DNA from: Halorussus marinus
Lineage (GTDB): Archaea; Halobacteriota; Halobacteria; Halobacteriales; Haladaptataceae
DNA length: 42,709 nucleotides
Direction of reading: 5' to 3'
NCBI RefSeq assembly: GCF_004765795.1
Contig: NZ_SBIV01000013.1
Coordinates: forward strand, 1 to 42,709
Below the pieces are notes generated by a model. The model was not told where the DNA came from. It ran no database searches and saw only the letters and a list, made by a program, of their open reading frames with translations. Both the position numbers and the translations under genes were made by a program. Positions 13,220 through 21,596 of this stretch are shown here, piece by piece (position 1 is the first letter of the stretch; each line of letters opens with the position of its first letter).

Positions 13220-13965
13220 CGACCGCGATCGTCTCGGTCGACACCATCCAGGAGTTTATCGATCCCGTCAGCGCGCTCGTCGACGAGTGCAAACTCCACT
13301 GGACGCCGGACGGGTTCGAGATTCGTGCGGTCGACCCTGCGAACGTCGCGATGACCCACACCCGGCTCAGCCGGGACGCGTTCGAGTCCTACACTGACGC
13401 CGACGCCACGCTCGGAATCCCCATCGACGACCTTGAGGACGTCCTCAAGTTCGCCGGCTCGAACGAACTGCTCCACATCGACTACGTCGAACGCCAGCAG
13501 ACGCTCGACCTCCAGGCGGGCGGGCTCAACTACGACCTCGGCCTGATCGACCCCGGCGCGATCCGCCAGGAGCCCGAGATCCCCGAACTCGACCTGCCCG
13601 GCGAGTTCGTTCTCGAAGGCGAACAGCTCTCGAAGTACGCTGACGCCGCCGACATGGTCGACGACAAAATCACGCTCGGATTCGACCTCGACAGCGAGAC
13701 GCTGTACGCGGACGGTATCGGCGACACCAACAGCGCGCGATACGCAATCCCGGGCGACGACCTTATCATGGGATCGTGTCCCGAAGAGGTCGCGTCGATG
13801 TACAGTCTCGACTACCTGTCGGACATGGTCGGCGTGATCGACGACGACGCCGAAGTCCGCCTCGAGCTCGGCTCCGACTATCCGTGCCTGTTCGCATTCG
13901 ACATCGTCGAAGGCCACGGGAACGTGCGCTACCAGCTGGCGCCTCGGATCGCAACGGAGGACTAG
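13216..13965 (+). CDS. pcn: DNA polymerase sliding clamp (PCNA)
   Basis: 249 aa, the normal length of archaeal/eukaryal PCNA. Two similar halves are seen, including the N-terminal sequence VDTIQEFIDPVSALVDECKL, the GFEIRAVDPANVAMTHTRL segment, the interdomain region around PEIPELDLPGEFVLEGEQL, and the C-terminal strand YPCLFAFDIVEGHGNVRYQLAPRI. Role: homotrimeric processivity clamp for the host B/D polymerases. Viral copies of PCNA are known in haloarchaeal tailed viruses. It is the first long gene of the 13.2-16.6 kb operon. Confidence 0.93.
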   Translation: MTTAIVSVDTIQEFIDPVSALVDECKLHWTPDGFEIRAVDPANVAMTHTRLSRDAFESYTDADATLGIPIDDLEDVLKFAGSNELLHIDYVERQQTLDLQAGGLNYDLGLIDPGAIRQEPEIPELDLPGEFVLEGEQLSKYADAADMVDDKITLGFDLDSETLYADGIGDTNSARYAIPGDDLIMGSCPEEVASMYSLDYLSDMVGVIDDDAEVRLELGSDYPCLFAFDIVEGHGNVRYQLAPRIATED

Positions 13966-13967
13966 CG

Positions 13968-14273
13968 ATGCAAGGCACTACCGATCCCGACGAGAAGCCT
14001 GCAGACCTCCTCGACGGCGTGCAGATCGCGGAAACCGAGACCGGCGATCGATACCGCATCCACGTCGGTGACGACGGTCTGCTCTCGCTCAGCCACATCA
14101 CGCTCGACGGAGCGGACCCAGAGCAGGTGACGCCGGCTGAACTTGACCACGACCTCAAGTACGGCACCTACTACGTGCCTGAGTACTCGCCGGCGGGCGA
14201 CGTCCACGAGGCCGTCGAGATGCTCGCCGGCCAGGACAACAGCGTCACGCCGGGAGGTGTCGTCGATGACTGA
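13968..14273 (+). CDS. Hypothetical protein downstream of PCNA
   Basis: 101 aa, start two bases after the PCNA stop. It has a beta-rich N-terminal half (GVQIAETETGDRYRIHVGDDG) and then PEQVTPAELDHDLKYGTYYV. No family recognised. A GGGAGGTG ribosome-binding site for the next gene is encoded inside its C-terminus (PGGVVDD). Confidence 0.6.
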   Translation: MQGTTDPDEKPADLLDGVQIAETETGDRYRIHVGDDGLLSLSHITLDGADPEQVTPAELDHDLKYGTYYVPEYSPAGDVHEAVEMLAGQDNSVTPGGVVDD

Positions 14274-14409
14274 GAGCACCGAGGAGTTCCGCGAGGAGCT
14301 CCAACGGGTCATCCGCCGGCACGACCCGGATCCCGAGCAGCTCCGCGATGCGGCCGGCGACTTCGAGGAGATCGCCGATCGCTTCGAAGAAATCGGGGAG
14401 GTGCTCTAG
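14266..14409 (+). CDS. 47-aa helical micro-protein
   Basis: 47 aa, ATGACTGA overlap with the preceding stop and a good GGGAGGTG site. The whole sequence is two amphipathic acidic helices (EEFREELQRVIRRH, RDAAGDFEEIADRFEEIGEVL), probably a coiled-coil or adaptor peptide. No family recognised. Confidence 0.55.
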   Translation: MTESTEEFREELQRVIRRHDPDPEQLRDAAGDFEEIADRFEEIGEVL

Positions 14410-14411
14410 CG

Positions 14412-15842
14412 ATGACTCAGCCGATCGACGACATCCTCGAAGAGCTCGCTGACCAGTCCAGTCCCTGCCAGCGCGTCCGCCGCCACCACCTGGGCCGGAC
14501 GGTCGCCGTACTCCCGAGCGACTTCCACCGCGCGCTCCGCGCCGACGACCGCGTGGTCGTCCGCCTCGTCACCGACGGCGACGTGATCGACTGCCGGACC
14601 CACCCGAGCGGCGACGGCGTGCTGTTCGCCGCCGACACGATCGACGCCGCGACCGCAACCCGAACTCGGTTCCTCACCGACCTCTCGGACGCAGACCAAG
14701 TCAAGCTCGTCCACGTCGACGACAGCCAGTTCGAGACCGAGCCCGACGAGACGGACGATCGCGAGATCCGGACCGACGGCGGGCAGCCCGCGGACAGTGC
14801 TGACCGCTGCGGGTACTGTGACACCGACGGATTGGTGTACGAACTCCAGAGCGACCGGGGGCAGGTGACGCGATGTATCGAGTGCCTCGCAATCGAACAG
14901 ATCCAACAACAACTGTCGTTGCCGTTCGACGTGTGGGTTGACCGCGACGACATCGAACCGCCCGAGAACCCGGACGCGCCCGACTTCGAGCCGTTTGACC
15001 CGACCGAACACGACTACAAGACCGCTCGTGCGTGGGCGAGAATCCTCGCGCGGCTGAAAGATGACGACCCGATCATAAAACGCGACCCCGAGGCGGTCGG
15101 GACGGTCTTCGAGGACACGCGGGAGTTCCTCACCAACGTCATGGGGTCGGACGCGCACAAGCGACCGTCAGAACTCCGGTCTCAAAGCGGGGATACTGAC
15201 CGCGAGGTACGCACCGACGGCGGTCAGGTCGAACGCCCCGAGCAGTGTCCGGACTGCGGCGCCGACATGCGCTGCACCCACGACCACCAGACCGACATCT
15301 CCGGTGGCGAAACCTGGACGTGTCCCGAGTGTGGCGCCGAGGAGATCGTCACGTTCGACGGCGGCACTACCTCCACGGGCCCGGACGGCGCCGCCCGGCT
15401 GCCGCGGTCGCTCACCCAGGCCGGCACGATCCGGTTCGAGACGAAGCGCGACTGGAACGCGATCCAGCCGCCGATCAAGCGCTCCAGCCTCGGCTACAAA
15501 GAGCCCGACGTGCTCGCGATCGAGCCCGTCGTCAACGCCGACCAGGATGATCCGATCGAGTGCGAGCACCACTGGCAGGACGACGACTTCCAGTACCACA
15601 CCTGCAGCCGGCCCGCCGACGTCCGTGTTGTCCGCAACCGCGGTGTCCAGTACGACGAGAATCTCGATCCAGCCGGGCCGACCGGGATCTACAGCGACAC
15701 CTACTGCCTGCAGTGTGTCCGGCAGGCGCTCCACGCGTGGGTCGACGACCAGGTCGACCGGATCGCGGAAGGCGTCACCGAGAAACGCGCTGCGAGCAGC
15801 GCCCGTGACGACGTCGACGGCAACGGAGGTGACTCTCAGTGA
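14412..15842 (+). CDS. Multi-zinc-ribbon protein with repeated linkers
   Basis: 476 aa. The N-terminal ~110 residues are a non-zinc alpha/beta domain (GRTVAVLPSDFHRAL, RVVVRLVTDGDV). Then come a ribbon CGYC...CIEC (~134-156), a helical middle, a ribbon CPDC...CPEC (~278-305), and a terminal Cys/His set (CEHHW...HTC...CLQC, ~378-435). The linkers before the first two ribbons carry nearly the same decapeptide (DREIRTDGGQ and DREVRTDGGQ), implying internal duplication. Several zinc modules suggest nucleic acid binding, perhaps in replication, as it sits between PCNA and the origin region. Confidence 0.65.
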   Translation: MTQPIDDILEELADQSSPCQRVRRHHLGRTVAVLPSDFHRALRADDRVVVRLVTDGDVIDCRTHPSGDGVLFAADTIDAATATRTRFLTDLSDADQVKLVHVDDSQFETEPDETDDREIRTDGGQPADSADRCGYCDTDGLVYELQSDRGQVTRCIECLAIEQIQQQLSLPFDVWVDRDDIEPPENPDAPDFEPFDPTEHDYKTARAWARILARLKDDDPIIKRDPEAVGTVFEDTREFLTNVMGSDAHKRPSELRSQSGDTDREVRTDGGQVERPEQCPDCGADMRCTHDHQTDISGGETWTCPECGAEEIVTFDGGTTSTGPDGAARLPRSLTQAGTIRFETKRDWNAIQPPIKRSSLGYKEPDVLAIEPVVNADQDDPIECEHHWQDDDFQYHTCSRPADVRVVRNRGVQYDENLDPAGPTGIYSDTYCLQCVRQALHAWVDDQVDRIAEGVTEKRAASSARDDVDGNGGDSQ

Positions 15843-16249
15843 GCATCGCCCGAGCCGTTCGCGGCCTCTACCAGCGCCTCGCTAGCGACGACTCGCCGGA
15901 CAGCACCATTCCCGCCTCGACCGAGCAAGTTCTGTTCCTGCTCAAAAACAAACGCCGACGACTCGTCGTCCAGGAGCTCGCCGAAACCGAGAGCCCGATC
16001 AGGCTCCGCAACCTCACCGCGCGCGTCACCGCCCGCCAGCACGACGGCGACTACTCGACCGACCAGCGGAAGGCCGTTTACTGCGCGCTCTACCAATCCC
16101 ATCTCCCCAAGCTCGACGACGCCGGACTCGTCGACTTCAACTCGGAGCGCGGCACCGTCAGCTACACCCACGACGTGATCGCTGACATCGCCACCCTCCT
16201 CGCCCGGATCGAGAACGCCACCGCCGACCGCACGGGAGGTGACGACTGA
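15839..16249 (+). CDS. wHTH transcription regulator-like protein
   Basis: 136 aa from GTG 15839, overlapping the upstream stop as GTGA, with GGAGGTGA eight bases before. TEQVLFLLKNKRRRLVVQELAETESPIRLRNLTARV ... LYQSHLPKLDDAGLVDFN matches the haloarchaeal winged-helix domain often called DUF7344, with its conserved KxxRR and YQxHLPKLxxAGLV segments. Likely a viral transcription regulator. Confidence 0.8.
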   Translation: MSIARAVRGLYQRLASDDSPDSTIPASTEQVLFLLKNKRRRLVVQELAETESPIRLRNLTARVTARQHDGDYSTDQRKAVYCALYQSHLPKLDDAGLVDFNSERGTVSYTHDVIADIATLLARIENATADRTGGDD

Positions 16250-16638
16250 TGGGCGAGACGAAGTACGGCCACCTCCTCGAAGACCACGACTGGGACGACG
16301 ACGAAGAGGACGACGTCGACGAAGAGCCCGAACCGCGTGCCCAGCTCCAGCACCAGACGGTCAAAGTCCTCTGGCGGACCGACCCCCGCGATCTCGAGTA
16401 TCGCGCGCTCATCAGCCACGGCAGCCACGACTGGGAGCCGATCTGCACCCACGTCGACCGCGCCCACCGGATCGAGGGCTCGAACCAGTTCGACCCAATG
16501 GGCTCGCGCAGCTGGACTGAGATCCCGCGCCGGGTCCAGGAGCGCATCGTCGACGTCGTCGCTGGCGTTGACGCGGTCGAGGAGCTCGACCCCGAGCACG
16601 AGATCGGGTTCAGCCGCGACGGAGGTGACGGCGCTTGA
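16249..16638 (+). CDS. Hypothetical protein before the origin region
   Basis: 129 aa, start overlapping the previous stop (TGATG) behind GGGAGGTGA. It has an acidic N-terminus (DWDDDEEDDVDEEPE), then a conserved-looking core (TVKVLWRTDPRDLEYRALISHG) and helices. No family is recognised. Its C-terminal codons encode another perfect GGAGGTGA, which points at an ATG (16638) with no convincing gene behind it. Confidence 0.6.
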   Translation: MGETKYGHLLEDHDWDDDEEDDVDEEPEPRAQLQHQTVKVLWRTDPRDLEYRALISHGSHDWEPICTHVDRAHRIEGSNQFDPMGSRSWTEIPRRVQERIVDVVAGVDAVEELDPEHEIGFSRDGGDGA

Positions 16639-17008
16639 TGGCAGACGTGCGTCAGACGCTGCCGGAAACTAGGTGCGGTTTTAAGTGTAGTGACTACGAC
16701 AGTCACAGCAAGAACGCACACAGCACGGTAAGTCCACTACACCAGTGGCTCACCATCTGTAGGAGCGGTAGTGGAACACCTTCTCCTACATTTCGAGTCG
16801 GCATAAGTTTACCGCCTAGAGATAGCTGCGGCGCTCTCCAGCGCTCTCACTCTCACAGGCGGGAACTCGGCCATCACGCCACCACCACTAAGACAGCCAT
16901 GAGTCCGTACACCCTCTCGGCGCGGTTGCTCGCCCAGCTGGCGAGCCACTGCTCTCCCCTTAAAAAGCAATCTCTCATTTCTCGGAGAGATACAGACGCA
17001 CAACCGGG
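16639..17008. other. Candidate replication origin with inverted repeats
   Basis: Non-coding, AT-richer than its surroundings, directly upstream of the RepH-like gene. Repeats: GTAGTGACTAC (16687-16697, palindromic); TCCACTAC (16733-16740) with GTAGTGGA (16768-16775); TGTAGGAG (16758-16765) with CTCCTACA (16783-16790); ATCTCTC (16970-16976) with GAGAGAT (16985-16991). The hexamer GTAGTG or its complement recurs at 16687, 16735 and 16768. TTAAAAAG (16960-16967) is a TATA candidate for the downstream gene. Haloarchaeal repH-type origins lie in AT-rich DNA next to the initiator, which this resembles. Confidence 0.55.
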
Positions 17009-17017
17009 GTGGATAGC

Positions 17018-20000
17018 GTGACGTACCAGATCGTCGGCTGTTCGAACTGCACGGGCTACTGGATCACGGAGAACCTCCGCGAGCAGGCCACCACCGAATG
17101 CCCTCTCTGTTTCCAGCAGCACGACACCGCGAAACTCAACGTCCGCTTCCAGCACGACAACTTCGAAACCGCGGCCGAAATCCGGTCGAAAATCGTCGCC
17201 CAACACGCCGGCGAACTCGACGCGCACGAGAACTGCGACGACTACGGCATCCAAGCCGACCGCGTCGACGAACTCCATCGCGACCGCGAGCGGCGGTTCG
17301 CGGACGAAGCCGAGCAGGCATTCAGCGAGTACGACGAGCTGCTCGCCGACGAGGTTGAGACGTCCTTCGAACGCTGGCGGGCCCAGCACGACTATCTCGA
17401 AGCCGAAGCCTGGGATGCGCTCTCCGACCAGCACACCCGGTTCGCGGACGAAGCCAAGGAGGCGTTCCGCGACCAGGATACTCGGCTCGGTGACCGTGTC
17501 GATCTCGACCGCGACTACAGTACGGTCGACCATGACGACCCGGAGACGCTCGGCACCACCGGCGGCCTCTCGTTCACCGAACAGGGACGGTTCGCCGACG
17601 CAACCACCACGCTCGAAGTACCCGTCTCGGAACTAGCGGCCACCATCGTCGACCAGCTCCGCGACACCCTCGTCGACGCGATCCGCGAGCTCGCCGACGG
17701 CCGGAGCGCGCTTGAACTGCAGGCGCTCCTCGACGACGCAGGCGTCACAGCCAGCCAGCACGATGCTGATCTGCTCGGACTTGCTGATCGCATCGCCCGC
17801 GGCAGCAAACAAGCCGCCCTCGACTTCTACGGGCAACTTGCCCAGACTGCTGGTCGAGCGACAACCGAGGACACTACCCTTGCACCACAGCTGCTCGCGC
17901 TCGTCGACACGACGCCGACCATCAAAGTTGATCTCACCAGCGCGTTCTGGGATCGGCGCCGCAGCCAGCGCGAAGACATCTGCGAGTACCTGGCTGCGCT
18001 CGCCCGCGGATGCGACGTCCGGATTATCGGCTCGCCGCTTGACCAGCACGACCTCTACGACGACCATCGTTCGGACCTCCCCGTTAGTCGCGACGACATC
18101 ACACCCTCGCGGGAGAGCCGCGACGACCGCGTCGAAGCAGCGAAAGCCAGCCTCGACCGGGACGGTCGCGAGATCGCCATCCTGCGTGCGCTCGCCGGTG
18201 AGGATAGCCAGACGCTCCCCTACGGGACGCTGTACGCGCAGTACGCCGTCCAAAACTCGCGCGTCCGTCAGTGCATCAGTACACTCGCCGACCTCGGAGT
18301 CGTCGACACGTTCGGGCCGAACACCGACCGCCACGTCGAGCTCCTGCCCGCCGGCGAGGACTATCTCAACTGGCTCGACACCGAAACCGCACGACAGCGG
18401 ACGCTTCAGGAGTCCGTTAGCGACCAGTTGCAATCGTCCGACGATAGCCGTGTAACCACGCGCACACACGAGGCCCCCTCCCCGGAGAGCCAACGGCGGC
18501 GGCTGCCCCACCTCCACACCCTGCAGCCGCTGGCCCGCTGGGACGCCACCGCAACTGCTGCCAGCACCCCCGAGAACGGCCTTGCAGTGGTTGACTACCC
18601 GCTCCAAGCACAGGCCGATCGCGGCAGTCCGCGGTGGCACTACGACTACCGCGACGATCGCCTGGTCGTGGGTGCTGAGTTCGACGGCCCGATGCAGTAC
18701 TGGGTGTGTGTCGCCAGAGCGTTAGCCAGCTCGAAGACGTTCACGAACATCCTCAAAGACGGCGACCGGCTCGACGACACCGACGAGTTCGCGCACTTCC
18801 TCACCGAGAACAAGTACGTCCTCCGTGACTCGCGGTGCCTCGGCCACCTCCCCGACAAGGTGGAGGACGGCGGCGACTACGTCGACGAACTCGAGTCGGC
18901 CGAAGAGCACCTCTGTGAGCTGACCAAGCGGCTCCACGAGGGCGACTTCGACGGCAGCGAGGCTGAGTACCGGGGCGTGATCACCCGGGAAGCGCTCGGC
19001 CTCGCCGGGACGATGGTCCACCTTCTAGATCTCGTCGACGTGGAGGTCGTCCGGCAGGTCCGCCTCCCGAGTTCGAACGGCGGCCGGAACGACATTCTCA
19101 CCGACGATCGCCGGGAGACGCTCGTGAAATCGCTCGCGACCGGCGTTGCGATCCAGTCGACGTACAACAACTCGTCGGTGTACCGCCAGCTGTTCGAGAC
19201 ACGGGAGGAGAAGCGGGACGCCGCGATCGTCCCGACGGTCGACTACGACGACCCCTTCGGCGAGTTGATCGGGTCAGTGTGCGTTGTCGGCGATCTCGGC
19301 AGCATGGAGGACGCGCTCGTCGAGGATCTCCGCCAGCGGCTCGGCAGTCCCGGCGAGATCCACGAGGATGCACCGGACATCCGAGTCCGTGTCCCAGTTC
19401 AGTCGACCGAGCAGCTCGGACGGATGGCGTTCGCGACCGCCGTCGAACGGCTGTGTACAGCGAAGAATCTCAAGCCGACCCGAGAGGCAGTGTCGGTCCT
19501 CAGGTTGTTCTCCGCGACGCCGTTCGACGCGGCCGCCGCAGTCTGCGGACTCTCAACTGAGGACCGCCGGCGCGACATCCGGCTCGACGAGGTCCGGACT
19601 GGGCTGGCTCGGGTCTCGGAGGCTCGCGTCATGCCGTGGCTGTCATCGGGGGTCCGCGATCTGGTCGCGGTGCTGCTCGAAGCCCGCGAACCGGTGTCGG
19701 TTGCGGAGCTCTGCGAGCGCGCCGATATCGCGACGTCGACGTGGCACCGGAACAAGGACGTCCTCGAGGTGCTGGACATCATCCGCGACACTACCGGGGG
19801 CGTTCGGCTAGCACTCCCGTTCAAGAACGCCGACGAGTACGACATCCGGCCGTGGTACACCCGCCGCGACGAGGATCGCGACGACTACCGGGAGGCCAGC
19901 CTCTCCGGTGTCATCCTCGACCTCCTAGATGAGCTTGCACCGCCTCGGGAGGTGATCGAACGCGTTAGTGAGGCGGTGCGAGACGACAGCGTGGAGCGGC

Positions 20001-20170
20001 TTCGAGACGAGTGGGCGGTGCTCGAGGGCTGGCTGGCTGTCCTCCAGGGCGTGACGGCCGACCACCGTCACACCGAGACAGGGGAAACAGAGGAACTGGT
20101 GGTGTTCGGTCGGCGGCCCGAGCAGGCGAGTCTCCAGGAGGCCTCGGCCCAGAGGGGTGTTGGTGCGTGA
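17018..20170 (+). CDS. Large RepH-like replication protein candidate
   Basis: 1050 aa from GTG 17018 (GTG 17009 also possible). The N-terminus VTYQIVGCSNC ... CPLC is a four-cysteine ribbon of the DUF5817 kind, followed by a long acidic helical region (60-170). Two winged-helix segments are visible, near 385-450 (ILRALAGEDSQTLPYGTLY... ISTLADLGVVDTF) and near 885-930 (LLEAREPVSVAELCERADIA ... LEVLDIIRDT). The central region carries DPFGELIGSVCVVGD and ADIxxR-like phrases I associate with haloarchaeal RepH-type proteins, from memory only. Size, zinc ribbon, wHTHs and an adjacent repeat-rich AT region fit a replication initiator; a transcription or recombination role is not excluded. Confidence 0.55.
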   Translation: MTYQIVGCSNCTGYWITENLREQATTECPLCFQQHDTAKLNVRFQHDNFETAAEIRSKIVAQHAGELDAHENCDDYGIQADRVDELHRDRERRFADEAEQAFSEYDELLADEVETSFERWRAQHDYLEAEAWDALSDQHTRFADEAKEAFRDQDTRLGDRVDLDRDYSTVDHDDPETLGTTGGLSFTEQGRFADATTTLEVPVSELAATIVDQLRDTLVDAIRELADGRSALELQALLDDAGVTASQHDADLLGLADRIARGSKQAALDFYGQLAQTAGRATTEDTTLAPQLLALVDTTPTIKVDLTSAFWDRRRSQREDICEYLAALARGCDVRIIGSPLDQHDLYDDHRSDLPVSRDDITPSRESRDDRVEAAKASLDRDGREIAILRALAGEDSQTLPYGTLYAQYAVQNSRVRQCISTLADLGVVDTFGPNTDRHVELLPAGEDYLNWLDTETARQRTLQESVSDQLQSSDDSRVTTRTHEAPSPESQRRRLPHLHTLQPLARWDATATAASTPENGLAVVDYPLQAQADRGSPRWHYDYRDDRLVVGAEFDGPMQYWVCVARALASSKTFTNILKDGDRLDDTDEFAHFLTENKYVLRDSRCLGHLPDKVEDGGDYVDELESAEEHLCELTKRLHEGDFDGSEAEYRGVITREALGLAGTMVHLLDLVDVEVVRQVRLPSSNGGRNDILTDDRRETLVKSLATGVAIQSTYNNSSVYRQLFETREEKRDAAIVPTVDYDDPFGELIGSVCVVGDLGSMEDALVEDLRQRLGSPGEIHEDAPDIRVRVPVQSTEQLGRMAFATAVERLCTAKNLKPTREAVSVLRLFSATPFDAAAAVCGLSTEDRRRDIRLDEVRTGLARVSEARVMPWLSSGVRDLVAVLLEAREPVSVAELCERADIATSTWHRNKDVLEVLDIIRDTTGGVRLALPFKNADEYDIRPWYTRRDEDRDDYREASLSGVILDLLDELAPPREVIERVSEAVRDDSVERLRDEWAVLEGWLAVLQGVTADHRHTETGETEELVVFGRRPEQASLQEASAQRGVGA

Positions 20171-20472
20171 CCGACTCCGACGAGGAGACGGTGTACGTGG
20201 TGTCTCGGAGTGGAAACGGCGGCCGGAACCACGTCCATACGGATCCGGACTGCCAGTACCTCGAGCGCGCGAAGAACGTGTTCGAGAAACCCCGGAGCGT
20301 GGTCGACATCGACCGGCTCTGTCAAGTCTGCTCGGGCGAGCACTCACCGGAGAACGAGGGCCCGAGCGGAGACCCGAACGAGACGCGGAAGCTGTTGTCG
20401 TCGACGGCGCCGGAGGAGATCGGGCTGTCGGCGATCGGCGAGCGAGACGGCCTGGGCGGTGATCAGGTGTGA
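20167..20472 (+). CDS. Small metal-binding protein, HxDxxC...CxxC module
   Basis: 101 aa from GTG 20167 (GTGA overlap). ETVYVVSRSGN... then HVHTDPDCQYLERAKNV ... IDRLCQVCSGE is a Cys/His module shared with 20705-20950 and with the C-terminal half of the protein at 5419-5778. The module is short (about 50 residues) and followed by a disordered tail. Function unknown. Confidence 0.7.
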   Translation: MTDSDEETVYVVSRSGNGGRNHVHTDPDCQYLERAKNVFEKPRSVVDIDRLCQVCSGEHSPENEGPSGDPNETRKLLSSTAPEEIGLSAIGERDGLGGDQV

Positions 20473-20705
20473 CGTCGTGCGACGAGTGTGGCGTTGGTTC
20501 GATGGGCGCGTATATCCGCGAGTACGAGGACGGCCGCGATCTCTGTGCGGGCTGCTGGCCGGCTGGCGAGTGCGAGCGCTGCGGGACCGAAACAACCGAG
20601 ACCACGCTTTCAGGCGAGTACCGCTGTCGGCGGTGTCAGGAAACGATCCGTGGTCGGGATTCGACACGCCCTGCTGACCAGGCGGGCCTCGGGGAGTGGT
20701 CGTGA
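20469..20705 (+). CDS. Double zinc-ribbon protein
   Basis: 78 aa from GTG 20469 (GTGA overlap). Three CxxC knuckles plus a further pair (CDECG, CAGCW, CERCG, CRRC) form two small zinc sites. No family recognised. It is part of the zinc-rich operon after the RepH-like gene. Confidence 0.7.
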   Translation: MTSCDECGVGSMGAYIREYEDGRDLCAGCWPAGECERCGTETTETTLSGEYRCRRCQETIRGRDSTRPADQAGLGEWS

Positions 20706-20950
20706 TGACTGACGAGACTGTGTACGTGTCGCGGCGACGCTACACGAACCGAAGCGTCTACCACACCGACAAAGACTGTCCGCAGCTCCAGTGTTCGGAG
20801 AGCGTTCGCGCGGTCTCCCGGCGCGTCCTCCATATGGATATGCGCGAATGCCAGTACTGCGCGGACGTTCAACCGACACCTGGCGGGAGTGGGAGCGGGC
20901 ACTACCAGAGTCTCATTCAGGCGGCCGACGAGGACGGTGGTCAGGCGTGA
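20705..20950 (+). CDS. Small metal-binding protein, paralogue of 20167 gene
   Basis: 81 aa; ATG overlaps the upstream TGA by one base. ETVYVSRRRYTNRSVYHTD then DCPQLQC ... MRECQYC repeats the HxDxDC...CxxC module of the gene two places upstream. The pair is separated by an unrelated zinc gene, so duplication was followed by insertion or shuffling. Confidence 0.7.
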   Translation: MTDETVYVSRRRYTNRSVYHTDKDCPQLQCSESVRAVSRRVLHMDMRECQYCADVQPTPGGSGSGHYQSLIQAADEDGGQA

Positions 20951-21102
20951 CCCAGCACCTACGCGGCCGGACTCGGACGTGCCCGCACTGCGGCCGGGAG
21001 ATCTCCCGCTACCCACTGACGAACTACCCGATGCACGTCTCGATGCAGTGTCCGGAGCGTCCCGACCGCGAGCAGGCCGGCCTCGAGAGGTGGTCCGCAT
21101 GA
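20947..21102 (+). CDS. 51-aa zinc-finger micro-protein
   Basis: 51 aa from GTG 20947 (GTGA overlap) to a TGA overlapping the next ATG. RTCPHCGREISRYP ... MHVSMQCPERP gives Cys-x2-Cys with a distal His and Cys. Tight coupling on both sides supports it. Confidence 0.65.
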   Translation: MTQHLRGRTRTCPHCGREISRYPLTNYPMHVSMQCPERPDREQAGLERWSA

Positions 21103-21596
21103 ACTATCGATCCCCGGAGGAAGACGAGGAGATTCCGCACATCGACCGAGCAGTTGACCAGCTCGGGTTCGACCCGCGGCGGTTCTTCGACGAGCCGCTG
21201 CTCGCCGGCGACGACACGGCGATGGATCCGGTTGAGCGGATGCGTGGCATCATCCGCGGCCTCGACGACAAGCAGTCCGTCGCCAGCCTGCTGTCGGTCG
21301 AGAAGACCCTCGAGCGTGGGCCCCGTGACGAGGTCATCGAGATGCTGCAGGACCGGATGGCGTTCCTCCGCGAGCACGGAGAGCGCCCCGACAACCTGCG
21401 GACCGAGTGGCCCCACGAACTCCCCGAGCGCTACCAGCCCCACGATCGCGACCGCCGGCAGGCCGACGTCTACTGGGTTGACGAAGACGAGGGCGAGCGG
21501 CGGCCGTGGTCACAGCGCCCGACGAGTCCGACGGTCGGCCGGTCGTTCGACGATGTCCAAACCGAGGTTGCGACCGACGGAGGTGACTCGCGGTGA
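21099..21596 (+). CDS. Hypothetical helical protein
   Basis: 165 aa (ATGA overlap). The middle (RMRGIIRGLDDKQSVASLLSVEKTLERGPRDEVIEMLQDRM) is helical with alternating hydrophobics. The C-terminus is acidic and ends in DGGDSR, whose codons carry the GGAGGTGA site for the next gene. No family recognised. Confidence 0.6.
   Translation: MNYRSPEEDEEIPHIDRAVDQLGFDPRRFFDEPLLAGDDTAMDPVERMRGIIRGLDDKQSVASLLSVEKTLERGPRDEVIEMLQDRMAFLREHGERPDNLRTEWPHELPERYQPHDRDRRQADVYWVDEDEGERRPWSQRPTSPTVGRSFDDVQTEVATDGGDSR

Noticed and set aside
16638-17021. 127-aa frame across the origin repeats
   Set aside because: Not annotated as a gene because of basic, serine-rich composition and overlap with palindromes, although its ribosome site is perfect; reported as a module-junction finding instead.
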